A stretch of 64,000 bases of DNA from Sphingomonas sanxanigenens DSM 19645 = NX02 (GTDB lineage: Bacteria > Pseudomonadota > Alphaproteobacteria > Sphingomonadales > Sphingomonadaceae), in NCBI RefSeq assembly GCF_000512205.2, contig NZ_CP006644.1:434001-498000 (forward strand), in the 5' to 3' direction. Numbering within the stretch: the stretch's first letter is position 1; each line of letters opens with the position of its first letter. This document shows positions 18,371-27,345 of this stretch, in pieces. The notes under the pieces were generated by a model that was given only the letters and a program-made list of their open reading frames with translations, did not search any database and was not told the origin of the DNA. A program made the translations under genes and the position numbers.

Positions 18371-19052
18371 AAGCGCCCTCATCGTCGGCACCGGTCCCGG
18401 CATCAGCGCTTCGCTGGCGCGCCAGTTGTCGCAGGCAGGGCTCAAGGTTGCGGTGGCGGCGCGCAACGTCGACAAGCTCCAGGGGCTGGTCGAGGATACC
18501 GGAGCGCAGGCTTTCGCGGTCGAGGCCACCGATCCAAAGGATGTGGCAGACCTGTTCGCGTCGGTCGAGGCGGGGATCGGCGTACCCGAAGTCGTGGTCT
18601 ACAACGCCAGCGGCCGGGTTCGCGGGGCCATTGTCGATCTCGATCCCGAAGAGGTGCGCCGCGCGATCGAGGTGTCCGCCTATGGCGGTTTCCTGGTCGT
18701 CCAGCAGGCGGCCAGGCGGTTGCTTCCCCTGGGCAAGGGCGCGATCCTCCTCACCGGCGCCACCGCCAGCGTCAAGGGCTTCGCCAATTCTTCCAGTTTC
18801 GCGATCGGCAAGTTCGGCCTGCGCGGTCTCGCCCAGAGCACAGCGCGGGAACTGGCGCCCAAGGGCATTCATGTCGCCCATTTCGTGATCGACGGCGGCG
18901 TGCGCGGCGCGGCGCGTCCCGACCCCGCCGATCGCCCCGACAGTACGCTCGATCCGGATGGGATCGCCCAGAGCTATCTCACCGTGCTCGCCCAGCCACG
19001 CAGCGCCTGGAGCTGGGAGGTCGAACTGCGACCCTGGGTCGAGAGTTTCTGA
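18351..19052 (+). CDS. Divergent SDR family protein lacking the catalytic Tyr
   Basis: About 233 residues with a short-chain dehydrogenase fold: LIVGTGPGISASLA as nucleotide-binding loop, VVVYNASGR, LLTGATASVKG with the serine position, then SSSFAIGKFGLRGLAQS where the usual YxxxK is FxxxK. The TTG start at 18351 has AAGGAG 7 nt upstream; the upstream in-frame ATG has no such signal. This branch of SDRs with Phe in place of Tyr is known, so the protein may use other chemistry or be a non-classical reductase. It heads an operon with the flavin monooxygenase, def and the CmcJ-like gene. Confidence 0.8.
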   Translation: MSSIPYKSALIVGTGPGISASLARQLSQAGLKVAVAARNVDKLQGLVEDTGAQAFAVEATDPKDVADLFASVEAGIGVPEVVVYNASGRVRGAIVDLDPEEVRRAIEVSAYGGFLVVQQAARRLLPLGKGAILLTGATASVKGFANSSSFAIGKFGLRGLAQSTARELAPKGIHVAHFVIDGGVRGAARPDPADRPDSTLDPDGIAQSYLTVLAQPRSAWSWEVELRPWVESF

Positions 19053-19056
19053 AGCG

Positions 19057-19248
19057 ATGGCCGGCGACATCATCGTGCTCAGCGATTTGTCTGCCTGCTT
19101 CAGGGATGGGGAGGGGCGCATCCGGCCGATGCGCATGCTCGTGGCCCGCGATGATCCCGATGCGCACCGGCGCCATCGGGAAGTGGCCGGCCCGCAATCC
19201 TATCAAGGCTGCCTCATGGCGGCGCGCTACGACGGATGGAGACCATAG
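19057..19248 (+). CDS. Small hypothetical protein
   Basis: A 63-residue frame starting MAGDIIVLSDLSACFRDG, 4 nt after the SDR stop and 6 nt before the next gene, so its spacing fits an operon member. It contains no recognised domain and no signal peptide. Codon use looks like its neighbours. Function unknown. Confidence 0.5.
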   Translation: MAGDIIVLSDLSACFRDGEGRIRPMRMLVARDDPDAHRRHREVAGPQSYQGCLMAARYDGWRP

Positions 19249-19254
19249 GAACCG

Positions 19255-20608
19255 ATGACCCGAACCCGCCAGCTCCATCTCGGCGCCTTCATGCGCCCGG
19301 TGTCGATCCACACAGGCGCGTGGCGTTATCCGGGCGCCTGGCCCGACGCCAATTTCAACCTCGCTCATCTCAGACGCCTCATCCAGACGCTCGAGGCGGC
19401 CAAATTCGACGCTTTCTTCATGGCGGACCATCTCGCCGTGCTCAACATGCCGATCGAGGCCTTGAAGCGCAGCCACACCGTCACCTCGTTCGAGCCGTTC
19501 ACCTTGCTGTCGGCGCTCGCCATGGCGACGGAGCGGATCGGGCTCATTGCCACGGCGTCGACCACCTATGACGAGCCGTTCCACATCGCCCGGCGGTTCG
19601 CCTCGCTCGATCATCTAAGCGAGGGGCGCGCCGGCTGGAACATCGTCACCACCGGAAATCCCGAGACCTCGCACAATTTCGGCAGCGACCAGCATCGCGC
19701 ACGCCACCCGCTATGAGCGTGCCCGCGAATTCTACGACGTGGTGACGGGGCTGTGGGACAGCTGGGCAGACGACGCCTTCGTGCGCGATGTGGATGCCGG
19801 CATCTATTTCGATCCCGATAAGCTCCATGTGCTCGATCACAAGGGGCCGCATCTCTCGGTGCGTGGACCACTCAACATCGCGCGGCCGGTCCAGGGCTGG
19901 CCGGTGATCGTGCAGGCCGGGGCTTCCGAGCCCGGCCGGTGGCTCGCGGCGGAGACGGCCGAGGTGATCTTCGGCGCGGAGCAGACGATCGAGGGCGGCA
20001 AGGCCTTCTATGCCGATGTGAAGGGTCGGATGCGCGCGATCGGCCGCGATCCCGACCATCTCAAGATCCTGCCCGCCGCCTTCGTGATGGTGGGCGACAC
20101 GATCGAGGAAGCACAGGCGAAGCGCGCGCATCTCGACAGCCTCGTCCACTACGACAGCGGCATCCGCTCACTCTCGATCATGCTCGACTATGATGTCGCG
20201 GGCTTCGATCCGGATGGACCGCTCCCCGAAATTCCCGAGAGCAACGCCAGCAAGTCGAGCCGTGACCGGGTTGTCGAGGCCGCGCGCGAGAAGAATCTCA
20301 CGATCCGGCAGCTTGCCGCGAGCGCAGGCAGCTATGCGGGGCTGGCCTTTGTGGGCACGCCGGACAGTATCGCCGATGAGATGGAGGCGTGGCTCGAGGA
20401 GCGAGCCTCGGACGGGTTCAACATGATGTTCCCCTGGCTCCCCGGCGGCCTCGACGACTTTACCGGCCGTGTCGTGCCCGAGCTGCAAAGGCGCGGCATC
20501 TTTCGCACCGAATATGGGGGCAGCACGCTGCGCGATCATCTCGGATTGCCGCGGCCGGAGAACCGCTTGTTCGCGACCGGGCAGGTCCCGGTGGCGGTTA
20601 GAGCGTGA
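19255..20608 (+). pseudogene. LLM-class flavin-dependent monooxygenase (NtaA/DszA type), frameshifted
   Basis: The first part (to 19716) reads RTRQLHLGAFMRPVSIHTGAWRYP..., then RAGWNIVTTGNPETSHNFGSDQH, the typical N-terminal half of nitrilotriacetate/dibenzothiophene-sulfone-type FMNH2 monooxygenases. The frame breaks near 19700. The second part continues in another frame with ATRYERAREFYDVVTGLWDSW and runs to 20608. Restoring two bases (GC) within CGCGCAC near 19697-19705 would rejoin them exactly as in homologues. Either a real 2-bp deletion or a sequence error. If intact it would be a full-length (about 450-residue) enzyme depending on a flavin reductase partner. Confidence 0.8.
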
Positions 20609-20643
20609 CATCTGACCGCATATCCTGGAGCGACGCTGCAAAC

Positions 20644-21228
20644 ATGATCCGCGAAATCCTCAAGATGGGCGATCCCCGACTGCTTAAGGTCGCGCGGCCG
20701 GTCGATGATCTCGCCGATCCGGCCCTCAAGACGATCATAGCCGATCTCTACGAGACGATGCATGCCGCGAACGGGGTCGGCCTTGCCGCGCCGCAGGTCG
20801 GCATTGACCAGCGCGTCATGATCTTCGGGTTCAAAAGCAATCCACGCTATCCGGAGGCCGAGCCGGTGCCGGTGACGACGCTGATCAATCCCTGGCTCGA
20901 GAACCTCACCGACGAGACCGAAGAGGATTGGGAGGGCTGCCTGTCGGTGCCGGGCATGCGCGGGCTCGTCCCGCGCAGCACTCATATCCGCTATGGCGGT
21001 ACGCTCGAGGACGGGACGCATGTCGAGCGCGAGGCGCACGGCTTTCATGCCCGTGTCTTCCAGCATGAGTTCGATCATCTGGAGGGCGTGCTCTATCCGC
21101 ACCGCATTCGCGATCTCACCCGCTTCGGCTTCATCGAGGCACTATTCCCGCAGAGCGATCTCGCCGCTCTGGAAAAGGCGCCGGACGCCTCCCAACCCCC
21201 TTTGACAACGATCGGAGATGCGGCATGA
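20644..21228 (+). CDS. def: Peptide deformylase
   Basis: A metalloenzyme that removes the formyl group from nascent proteins. All three motifs are present: [17 protein letters not shown] and HEFDH. The start [14 protein letters not shown] matches the family's usual N-terminus; a GTG at 20605 overlapping the upstream stop is an alternative. The stop overlaps the next gene by 4 bp. Its place inside an oxidoreductase operon is odd, since the housekeeping def usually neighbours fmt. This is probably an accessory copy. Confidence 0.9.
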   Translation: MIREILKMGDPRLLKVARPVDDLADPALKTIIADLYETMHAANGVGLAAPQVGIDQRVMIFGFKSNPRYPEAEPVPVTTLINPWLENLTDETEEDWEGCLSVPGMRGLVPRSTHIRYGGTLEDGTHVEREAHGFHARVFQHEFDHLEGVLYPHRIRDLTRFGFIEALFPQSDLAALEKAPDASQPPLTTIGDAA

Positions 21229-22505
21229 GCCAGCTCGACCTCGTCGACAATGACGTCCCCCAGACGCACGAGGATGCAGTCTCGTCCGCCTATGTGCCGG
21301 TACTGCAAGTGACGGCCGGTCAGCCCGGGCCGATCGCGGCCAATGGCGGGCGCTCCTACATGGCGTTCGACCGGAATGGCGACGCGGGCACCGGCAAGGC
21401 GCTCGAGGACGCGCTCGCGCTGATCGCCGAAGGTGAAGGCCGGCGCGCGGTCGAGCGGATCGCGCAGGCCCCCGCCACCGGTCTCGAGACTGAATTGGGG
21501 CTCGGTTTTCGCAGCTATGAAGAATGCCTTGCTCACATCCGGCAGGCGGGCCTTGCCGCGCCGGAAGGGGGCGTGGTGACGCCGCTCCCCTATACGATCT
21601 ACGAGCAGCCGACCTATTCGGTGGTGCCCTCCCATGCGATCTGGACCGATCCCGCGCGTGCCGATGTCGCGGCGATCCTCCAGCAGAATGAGGACGATAA
21701 TCTCAGGCGCGACCTGTGGTTTCCCCAGGTCCTTCGCGATGCACGCCGGATCGGCGACAAGTATCCCGGCCTGTCGCCCCGGAGCCCGGAGAGCATGGAC
21801 CGGCTCGGCGTATCACTCGCCCATCTCGAATCCGCCTGCACCAATTTCTACGACGCGGCCGAGGTCGAGCGGGTGTTCTACCCCGAGATCGAGAAGCTGC
21901 TGCTCGACTTCTTCCCGGGCGCGACCGACGCTCTGGTCTATAATCACGATGTGTTCGACGCCGACTATGCCGGTGACCGGACCGAGGATCAGGCCGCAAA
22001 GAATCCGGGCGTCAATGCGCGCTACGCCAATATCGTGCACAACGACCTCAACGATAATAGCGGGCGGGTCCGCTGCCGCGAGTTGCTGACCCGCAACCTG
22101 CGCAATTTCGGCCGCACGCAGCATTACAGCGAGGAAGAGGCCGACGCGAAAATGGCGCGCCGTTTCATGTCGATCAACCTCGCCAAGCCGATGGAGACGG
22201 TCGAGCAATATCCCTTCGTGCTTGCCGCTTGGCCGTCCTTCGCCGACCAGCCGTATGTCACCAATTACCGCATCTACGACGACCGCGTCGGAGAGACGCA
22301 GCGCTTCACCTTCCGGCCGACCCACGAATGGTACTGGTTCCCGCAGCAGACCCCTATCGAGGTGTCGATGCTCAAATGCTATGATTCGATCACCGACGGC
22401 TCTGTCTCGCGCTGGTCCTTCCACACTGCCGCGATCGATCCGACCGCGCCGGCGAACGCCCGCTGCCGCAAGAATGTCGTTGTACGCTCATTCGTCTTTT
22501 TCTGA
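21225..22505 (+). CDS. CmcJ/NvfI-like (GA4 desaturase family) oxidoreductase
   Basis: A 426-residue protein resembling the CmcJ/NvfI/AsaB group, related to 2-oxoglutarate/Fe(II) oxygenases. Typical stretches are [52 protein letters not shown] and [22 protein letters not shown]. Homologues take part in cephamycin C, fungal meroterpenoid and asterriquinone-type pathways and in catabolic clusters. The start has GGAG at normal spacing and overlaps def by ATGA. The substrate is unknown. Confidence 0.75.
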   Translation: MSQLDLVDNDVPQTHEDAVSSAYVPVLQVTAGQPGPIAANGGRSYMAFDRNGDAGTGKALEDALALIAEGEGRRAVERIAQAPATGLETELGLGFRSYEECLAHIRQAGLAAPEGGVVTPLPYTIYEQPTYSVVPSHAIWTDPARADVAAILQQNEDDNLRRDLWFPQVLRDARRIGDKYPGLSPRSPESMDRLGVSLAHLESACTNFYDAAEVERVFYPEIEKLLLDFFPGATDALVYNHDVFDADYAGDRTEDQAAKNPGVNARYANIVHNDLNDNSGRVRCRELLTRNLRNFGRTQHYSEEEADAKMARRFMSINLAKPMETVEQYPFVLAAWPSFADQPYVTNYRIYDDRVGETQRFTFRPTHEWYWFPQQTPIEVSMLKCYDSITDGSVSRWSFHTAAIDPTAPANARCRKNVVVRSFVFF

Positions 22506-22650
22506 GCGTTAAGGGCGCGCTGCGCAGGATGGACCCGGATATGCGCCAAGCAGCTTCGTGCCAGGAGCGGGTCGGCACGTGCTGGCGAAAGCTGCCCGGC
22601 AGCAAGCGTCGCCTCTCAGCCCTTCAGACCGCCGATCCTGAAAGTCGCCC

Positions 22651-22681
22651 TTGACCCTGTAGCTGCTACAGGCCTTATGAA
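22651..22681 (+). promoter_or_regulatory. MerR-type promoter/operator of the TonB receptor gene
   Basis: TTGACC (22651-22656), a 19-bp spacer and TATGAA (22676-22681). The spacer contains the dyad CCTGTAGCTGCTACAGG. The overlong 19-bp spacer with an internal dyad is the hallmark of MerR-activated promoters, and the sequence is close to CadR/PbrR-type sites. Nearly the same site precedes the CDF gene at 25346-25376. Confidence 0.8.
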
Positions 22682-22726
22682 CCCTTCCGTACCCGGCCCT
22701 CCAAGCCGGGCGGGAACGGGGGCGAT

Positions 22727-24697
22727 GTGAGTTTGATGTTTCTTGGCGGCAGGACGTCTGCCGGGAGCAGCGCGCTGGTCATTGCGGCCACCATGGCCAG
22801 CCCAGCCTACGCGCAGGCCGACGCCGATCAGGCCGAAGAGGCCGAAACCGAGATTGTCGTTCAGGCGACGCGCACAGGTCGCCGGGTTCAGGACGAGCCA
22901 ATCCGCGTGGAGGTCATCAACCGCGAAGAGATTGAGGAGAAGCTCGTCATGCGCCCCGGCAACATCGCCATGCTGGTGAGCGAGACGCCGGGCGTACGCG
23001 TTCAGACCACATCGCCCGCCCTCGGAGCGGCCAATGTCCGCATCCAGGGCCTCAAAGGTCGCTACGCCCAGATCCTGGCCGATGGTTTGCCGCTTTACGG
23101 CGGGCAGACGCCTTCCATCGGTTTGCTGCAAATCCCGCCAACCGATCTAGGTCAGGTGGAGATCATCAAGGGCGCCGCATCGGCGCTTTATGGCCCCTCC
23201 GCGCTTGGCGGCGTCATCAATCTCGTGTCGCGTCGGCCAGCGAGCGAACCGCAGGGCGAACTCCTGCTTAATGCCACGAGCCGTGATGGACAGGATTTGA
23301 CAGGCTATGTCGCAGCACCGCTCAGCAGCACACTCAGCGGCTCGCTGACGGCCGGCTACGACCGGCAAAGCCGTCAGGATCTGAACGACGACGGCTGGGC
23401 CGACATGCCCGGCTATGAGCGCTTCACAGTTCGGCCCCGCCTGTTTCTCGATGCCGCCGATGGCACCAGGGCGCTGATGACCTTCGGCGCTATGGCCGAG
23501 CAGCGCGATGGCGGGACCATGCCGGGCGCAAATGCACCGGACGGATCGCCTTTTGCACAGACGCTGCGCAGCCGACGTTACGACCTGGGTCTTACGGCCG
23601 AGACACCGCTGGGAGGCATCGGCACGTTGCATCTGCGCGGCTCGGGCGTGACCCAGTCTCATCGCCATATCTTTGGCGACGCGGTGGAGAATGACCGCCA
23701 CCGCACGGCATTTGCCGAGGCGTCGGTCGGCGGCGAGGCGGGCGCTACGACATGGCTGGTAGGCGCTGCATTCCAGTTGGACGACTATCGGTCCAGAACA
23801 TTCTCCGCGTTCGACTATAGCTACACCGTGCCCGCCCTGTTCGTGCAGGGCGAGCAGGAACTGGGCAACAGGCTGACGCTGGCAGGCAGCCTGCGCTGGG
23901 ATGCACACAGTGACTATGGCTCGCATTTCAGTCCGCGTGTGTCCGCGCTCTATCGCCCCGGCCCTTGGACGATCCGCGCTTCATTGGGGCGCGGCTTCTA
24001 CGCGCCGACACCGTTCGTCGAGGAAACGGAGGCCAATGGCCTCGCGCGCCTGCTGCCCTATGGAAAGCTCAAGGCGGAGCTCGCCGACAGCGGTTCGATC
24101 GACTTCGGCTATGCCAGTGGGCCGTTGGAAGCGAACCTCAGCCTGTTCGCTTCCAACATCGACCATGCCCAGCAGTTGCAGACGGTGGACGCCGATCATG
24201 TCACGCTGGTCAACGCCGATGGCGTCACCCGAACGCGCGGCACCGAAGTGCTGTTGCGCTATCGCTGGCGGACGGTGTCGGTGACAGGCAGCTACGTCCA
24301 TGTCTCCGCGAGCGAACCGGACCCAGACGGACCCGGTCGGCGGATCGTACCGCTGACGCCGCGCGACAGCGCAGGTCTTGTCGGCATGTGGGAGAAGGAA
24401 GGGCGCGGCCGCTTCGGGGTCGAAGCCTATTATACCGGGCGGCAGTCGCTGGACGACAATCCCTATCGGACGCGCAGCAGGCCCTATGTTCAACTGGGTG
24501 CGATGGGCGAACTGATACTCGGCAAGGTCAGCCTGTTTCTAAATGCCGAGAACCTGCTCAATGTGCGGCAGACGAAGTACGATCCGCTCCTCCTGCACCG
24601 CCGGGCGGCGACGGGCGCGTGGACGGTCGATGCGTGGGCACCGACCGACGGGTTCGTCCTCAATGGAGGGGTGCGACTCCGCTTTGGCGGCGAGTAG
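22727..24697 (+). CDS. TonB-dependent outer-membrane receptor
   Basis: A 656-residue receptor. A signal peptide (ALVIAATMASPAYAQA) is followed by a TonB-box-like region (EIVVQATRTGRR), a plug domain (VRVQTTSPALGAANVRIQGLKG; VEIIKGAASALYGPSALGGVINLVSRRP), and a beta-barrel ending LNGGVRLRFGGE. The start could be the GTG at 22727 or the ATG at 22736. It lies behind a MerR-type promoter shared with a CDF exporter, so a metal or metallophore substrate is likely. The 3' end overlaps the convergent CDF gene by 38 bp. Confidence 0.9.
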   Translation: MSLMFLGGRTSAGSSALVIAATMASPAYAQADADQAEEAETEIVVQATRTGRRVQDEPIRVEVINREEIEEKLVMRPGNIAMLVSETPGVRVQTTSPALGAANVRIQGLKGRYAQILADGLPLYGGQTPSIGLLQIPPTDLGQVEIIKGAASALYGPSALGGVINLVSRRPASEPQGELLLNATSRDGQDLTGYVAAPLSSTLSGSLTAGYDRQSRQDLNDDGWADMPGYERFTVRPRLFLDAADGTRALMTFGAMAEQRDGGTMPGANAPDGSPFAQTLRSRRYDLGLTAETPLGGIGTLHLRGSGVTQSHRHIFGDAVENDRHRTAFAEASVGGEAGATTWLVGAAFQLDDYRSRTFSAFDYSYTVPALFVQGEQELGNRLTLAGSLRWDAHSDYGSHFSPRVSALYRPGPWTIRASLGRGFYAPTPFVEETEANGLARLLPYGKLKAELADSGSIDFGYASGPLEANLSLFASNIDHAQQLQTVDADHVTLVNADGVTRTRGTEVLLRYRWRTVSVTGSYVHVSASEPDPDGPGRRIVPLTPRDSAGLVGMWEKEGRGRFGVEAYYTGRQSLDDNPYRTRSRPYVQLGAMGELILGKVSLFLNAENLLNVRQTKYDPLLLHRRAATGAWTVDAWAPTDGFVLNGGVRLRFGGE

Positions 24698-25316
24698 GCG
24701 TGCGCCTCAGTTCCCCGTAAGCCTGACGGATGATCTGCCAGCCGCCCGACAAGGCCAGCGCGGCCATGACCACCGCGACCGCGATGTCGGGCCAGCCCGT
24801 GCCGGTGCCGAATACGCCGAGCGCGGCGGCGACCACGGCGATATTGCCGATCGCATCGTTGCGCGAGCAGATCCAGACCGAGCGCCGGTTGGCGTCACCC
24901 TCGCGGTGGCGCCATAGCATCGCGGCGCAGGCAAGGTTGGCGACAAGCGCGATCATGCCCACAATACCCATCGTTTCGGCAGCAGGAACTGTGCCTAGTG
25001 TGGCCATCCAGACGGTGCTGCCCAGCACCCACAGGCCGAACAACAGGATCGACACGCCCTTGACCATCGCGGCCCGCGCCCGCCATGCCAGCGCCATGCC
25101 TGCAACGCCAAGGCTGATCGCATAGTTGGCGGCGTCACCCAGAAAGTCGAGCGCATCGGCCTTGAGCGATGCGGACCCGGCAGTGACCCCGGCGACTATC
25201 TCCACGCCGAACATGACCGCGTTGATCACAAGCGCGATCCAGAGCACGCGCCGCCATGCCTGATCGGTCAGCCGCTCCGCATTATCCTGTGATCCGCCGC
25301 AGCATCCGCCGGCCAT
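24660..25316 (-). CDS. Cation diffusion facilitator (CDF) family metal transporter
   Basis: About 218 residues with six predicted membrane spans, beginning with a Cys-rich MAGGCCGGSQ. The metal-site motif SLKADALDFLGDAANY in span 2 and SRNDAIGNIAVVAAALGV in span 5 are CDF hallmarks. GGAG lies 6 nt before the chosen ATG. The long cytoplasmic C-terminal domain of larger CDF proteins is missing, so this is the short form. It should move divalent metal ions out of the cytoplasm. A MerR-type promoter lies upstream. Confidence 0.85.
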   Translation of the reverse strand: MAGGCCGGSQDNAERLTDQAWRRVLWIALVINAVMFGVEIVAGVTAGSASLKADALDFLGDAANYAISLGVAGMALAWRARAAMVKGVSILLFGLWVLGSTVWMATLGTVPAAETMGIVGMIALVANLACAAMLWRHREGDANRRSVWICSRNDAIGNIAVVAAALGVFGTGTGWPDIAVAVVMAALALSGGWQIIRQAYGELRRTPTRRQSGVAPLH

Positions 25317-25345
25317 GTGCATCTCCTGTTTCGGTGATGCTGGAC

Positions 25346-25376
25346 TATATAGGGCCTGTAGCAACTACAGGGTCAA
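25346..25376 (-). promoter_or_regulatory. MerR-type promoter/operator of the CDF gene
   Basis: On the minus strand TTGACC (25371-25376), a 19-bp spacer with dyad CCTGTAGTTGCTACAGG, and TATATA (25346-25351). It differs from the TonB site at 22651 by very few bases. It lies in the divergent gap between the CDF gene and merR, the classical arrangement for autoregulated MerR systems. Confidence 0.85.
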
Positions 25377-25380
25377 GGGC

Positions 25381-25785
25381 ATGGCATTCACGATCGGCGA
25401 CATGGGAAAGGCGACGGGGACGAAGATCGAGACGATCCGCTACTATGAGAAGATCGGCCTGCTACCCAAACCCGCGCGCACGACGAGCAACTACCGCGAT
25501 TACGGGTAAGCGGAACTCGGCCGGCTGTCGTTCATCCGCCGCGCCCGCGATCTTGGGTTCTCGCTTGATCAGGTGCGCGCGCTGCTGAGCATCTCGGGCG
25601 ATCGCAGCTGCGATTGCGCGGGGATCGACCGGATCGCTCGGGAGCATCTGCTGGAAGTTGACCGCAAGCTGGCCGACCTTGCCGCGCTGAGAACGGAACT
25701 GAAAGCCGTGATCGATTCCTGCGATGGCGGCATCGTTGCCGATTGCCGCATCATCGAAGCATTGAGGCCTGCGCTGCCAGTCTGA
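25381..25785 (+). pseudogene. MerR-family metal-responsive regulator with in-frame stop
   Basis: The frame opens MAFTIGDMGKATGTKIETIRYYEKIGLLPKP, a MerR helix-turn-helix, and meets TAA at codon 43 (25507-25509). The same frame then continues as AELGRLSFIRRARDLGFSLDQVRALLSI, with SCDC in the dimer helix and CDGGIVADC near the end, the metal-binding cysteines of the CadR/ZntR/PbrR group. Homologues usually have Glu at the stop position, so a single G-to-T change (GAA to TAA) explains the break. Unless suppressed or re-initiated, the protein is inactive. Confidence 0.85.
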
Positions 25786-25982
25786 AAATGACAGCTGTTA
25801 CCTTCCCTGGCTCACCCCCCCCTCTCCTGACGGGCATAGCCGGCCACTTCACCATTGTATGGAAAATCGCTGTTTTTGGCGCCGGGGCGGGTCAGCCGGC
25901 GCTTAGACCCCATGACTGCCGGAGCCTCGGAGGCTCGCATCTGAGATGCTGACTATGGATTTGTCAGCAGCGGAGACGAGTC

Positions 25983-27098
25983 ATGACGGAGGCGGTGAAA
26001 TACGTTGGTCTGGACGTTCATAAGGAAACCATCGCGGTCGCGGTTGCCGATGGAGAGCGCGGAGGAGAGGTACGTTTCGTTGGCACGGTCGCGAACGAGG
26101 ATGATGCGATTAGAAAGCTGGTCAAGCGGCTGATGGGACCGGGCGTGACGTTGAACGTCTGCTATGAGGCTGGCCCCTGTGGCTATGGCTTGCATCGGCT
26201 GCTGACGAAGCTGGGGCAGGATTGCATCGTCATCGCCCCTTCAATGATGCCGCGACGCCCAGGCGACCATGTGAAAACGGACCGGCGTGACGCGATGACG
26301 CTGGCGCGGTTGTTACGTGCCGGCGAACTCACCGCGATCTGGGTGCCGGATGAAGCGCACGAGGCGGTACGCGATCTCATCCGCGCGCGACGTAGCGCAC
26401 AGGACGATGCCATCGGGGCCAAGCAGACGGTGCGCAGCTTCCTGCTGCGGCATGATCGTCGTTTCAGCGGCAAGGCGGCCTGGACGAAAATGTATTGGCG
26501 GTGGTTGTCCGAGCAGCGGTTCGATTTTCCCCATCAGCAACTGGCATTCGAGGAGATGCAGAAGCGGGTGCTGGAAGCGCAGGCGCGGGTTGGAAGGCTG
26601 GAGGCGGCGCTGGCCGAAGCGGTGGATTCATGGTGTTTCGCGCCACTGGTCCGCAATCTGCAGGTGCTGCGCGGTATCAGGCTGGTCAGCGCCGCGACGT
26701 TGGTGGCCGAGGTCGGGGATCTCACCCGCTTCGACAATCCCAAGCAGTTGATGGCGTATGTCGGCCTGGTGCCGTCCGAGCACTCCAGCGGTGCCCGGAC
26801 TAAACGGGGCCGGGTCACGCGCGCGGGCAACGCGCAGGCACGGACCATGCTGATCGAGGCTGGCTGGTCGTATCGACTGCCCGCACGCGAGGAGCGACGC
26901 TACCGTGAGCGGGTCATCGACCTGCCAGAGGAAATCCAGGCGATCGGGTGGAAAGCGCAGGTTCGCCTGTGCCAGCGTTACCGTCGACTGGCCGCCACCG
27001 GCAAGCCGCAGCCCAAGGTGACGACTGCGATCGCGCGTGAACTCGTCGGCTATGCTTGGGACATCGCAAGGCGGGTGTCACCGGTCGTGGCTGGCTGA
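25983..27098 (+). CDS. IS110-family transposase (copy A)
   Basis: A 371-residue DEDD recombinase. The N-terminal RuvC-like domain has acidic residues in YVGLDVHKETIAVAV, CYEAGPCGYGL and KTDRRDAMTLARLL. The C-terminal Tnp domain contains MAYVGLVPSEHSSGARTKRG with the conserved serine region, followed by RVTRAGNAQARTMLIEAGW. It is intact and encoded identically at 52995-54110 on the other strand. Confidence 0.95.
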   Translation: MTEAVKYVGLDVHKETIAVAVADGERGGEVRFVGTVANEDDAIRKLVKRLMGPGVTLNVCYEAGPCGYGLHRLLTKLGQDCIVIAPSMMPRRPGDHVKTDRRDAMTLARLLRAGELTAIWVPDEAHEAVRDLIRARRSAQDDAIGAKQTVRSFLLRHDRRFSGKAAWTKMYWRWLSEQRFDFPHQQLAFEEMQKRVLEAQARVGRLEAALAEAVDSWCFAPLVRNLQVLRGIRLVSAATLVAEVGDLTRFDNPKQLMAYVGLVPSEHSSGARTKRGRVTRAGNAQARTMLIEAGWSYRLPAREERRYRERVIDLPEEIQAIGWKAQVRLCQRYRRLAATGKPQPKVTTAIARELVGYAWDIARRVSPVVAG

Positions 27099-27139
27099 TC
27101 GGGGCACAACGATCGAGAAAGGAGGCGCCAGCACACCAA

Positions 27140-27345
27140 CTCATAGCCTTGGCCGGCGTGCCGCGGGCACCCGACTGTGATGGGCAATCCAAGGTGTACG
27201 GTGGGGCAGGTTCGTCCGACGCCCGAACTTAGACGGAGGATAGGCCCAGCGACGGATACGGGTAGTGCGGTAACCAACCCGCGGATGAGAGCATGATCAA
27301 TCGTCGTCGATCAGGCGTCCGCGGCACACCCGCCAAGGTCAATGT
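27140..27345 (+). ncRNA. Candidate bridge/seekRNA of the IS110-family element (copy A)
   Basis: The 3' non-coding part of the element contains a long imperfect inverted repeat (about 27143-27176 against 27310-27343, sharing GCGGCAC and CCAAGG blocks) that could fold into a stem. Inside it are short strings that match the element's own ends: CTTAGAC at 27228-27234 matches the left end at 25902-25908, and ATGAGAGC at 27285-27292 matches the right end at 27405-27412. Donor-recognition guides of IS110/IS1111 RNAs are expected to look like this. Limits are approximate. Confidence 0.45.
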
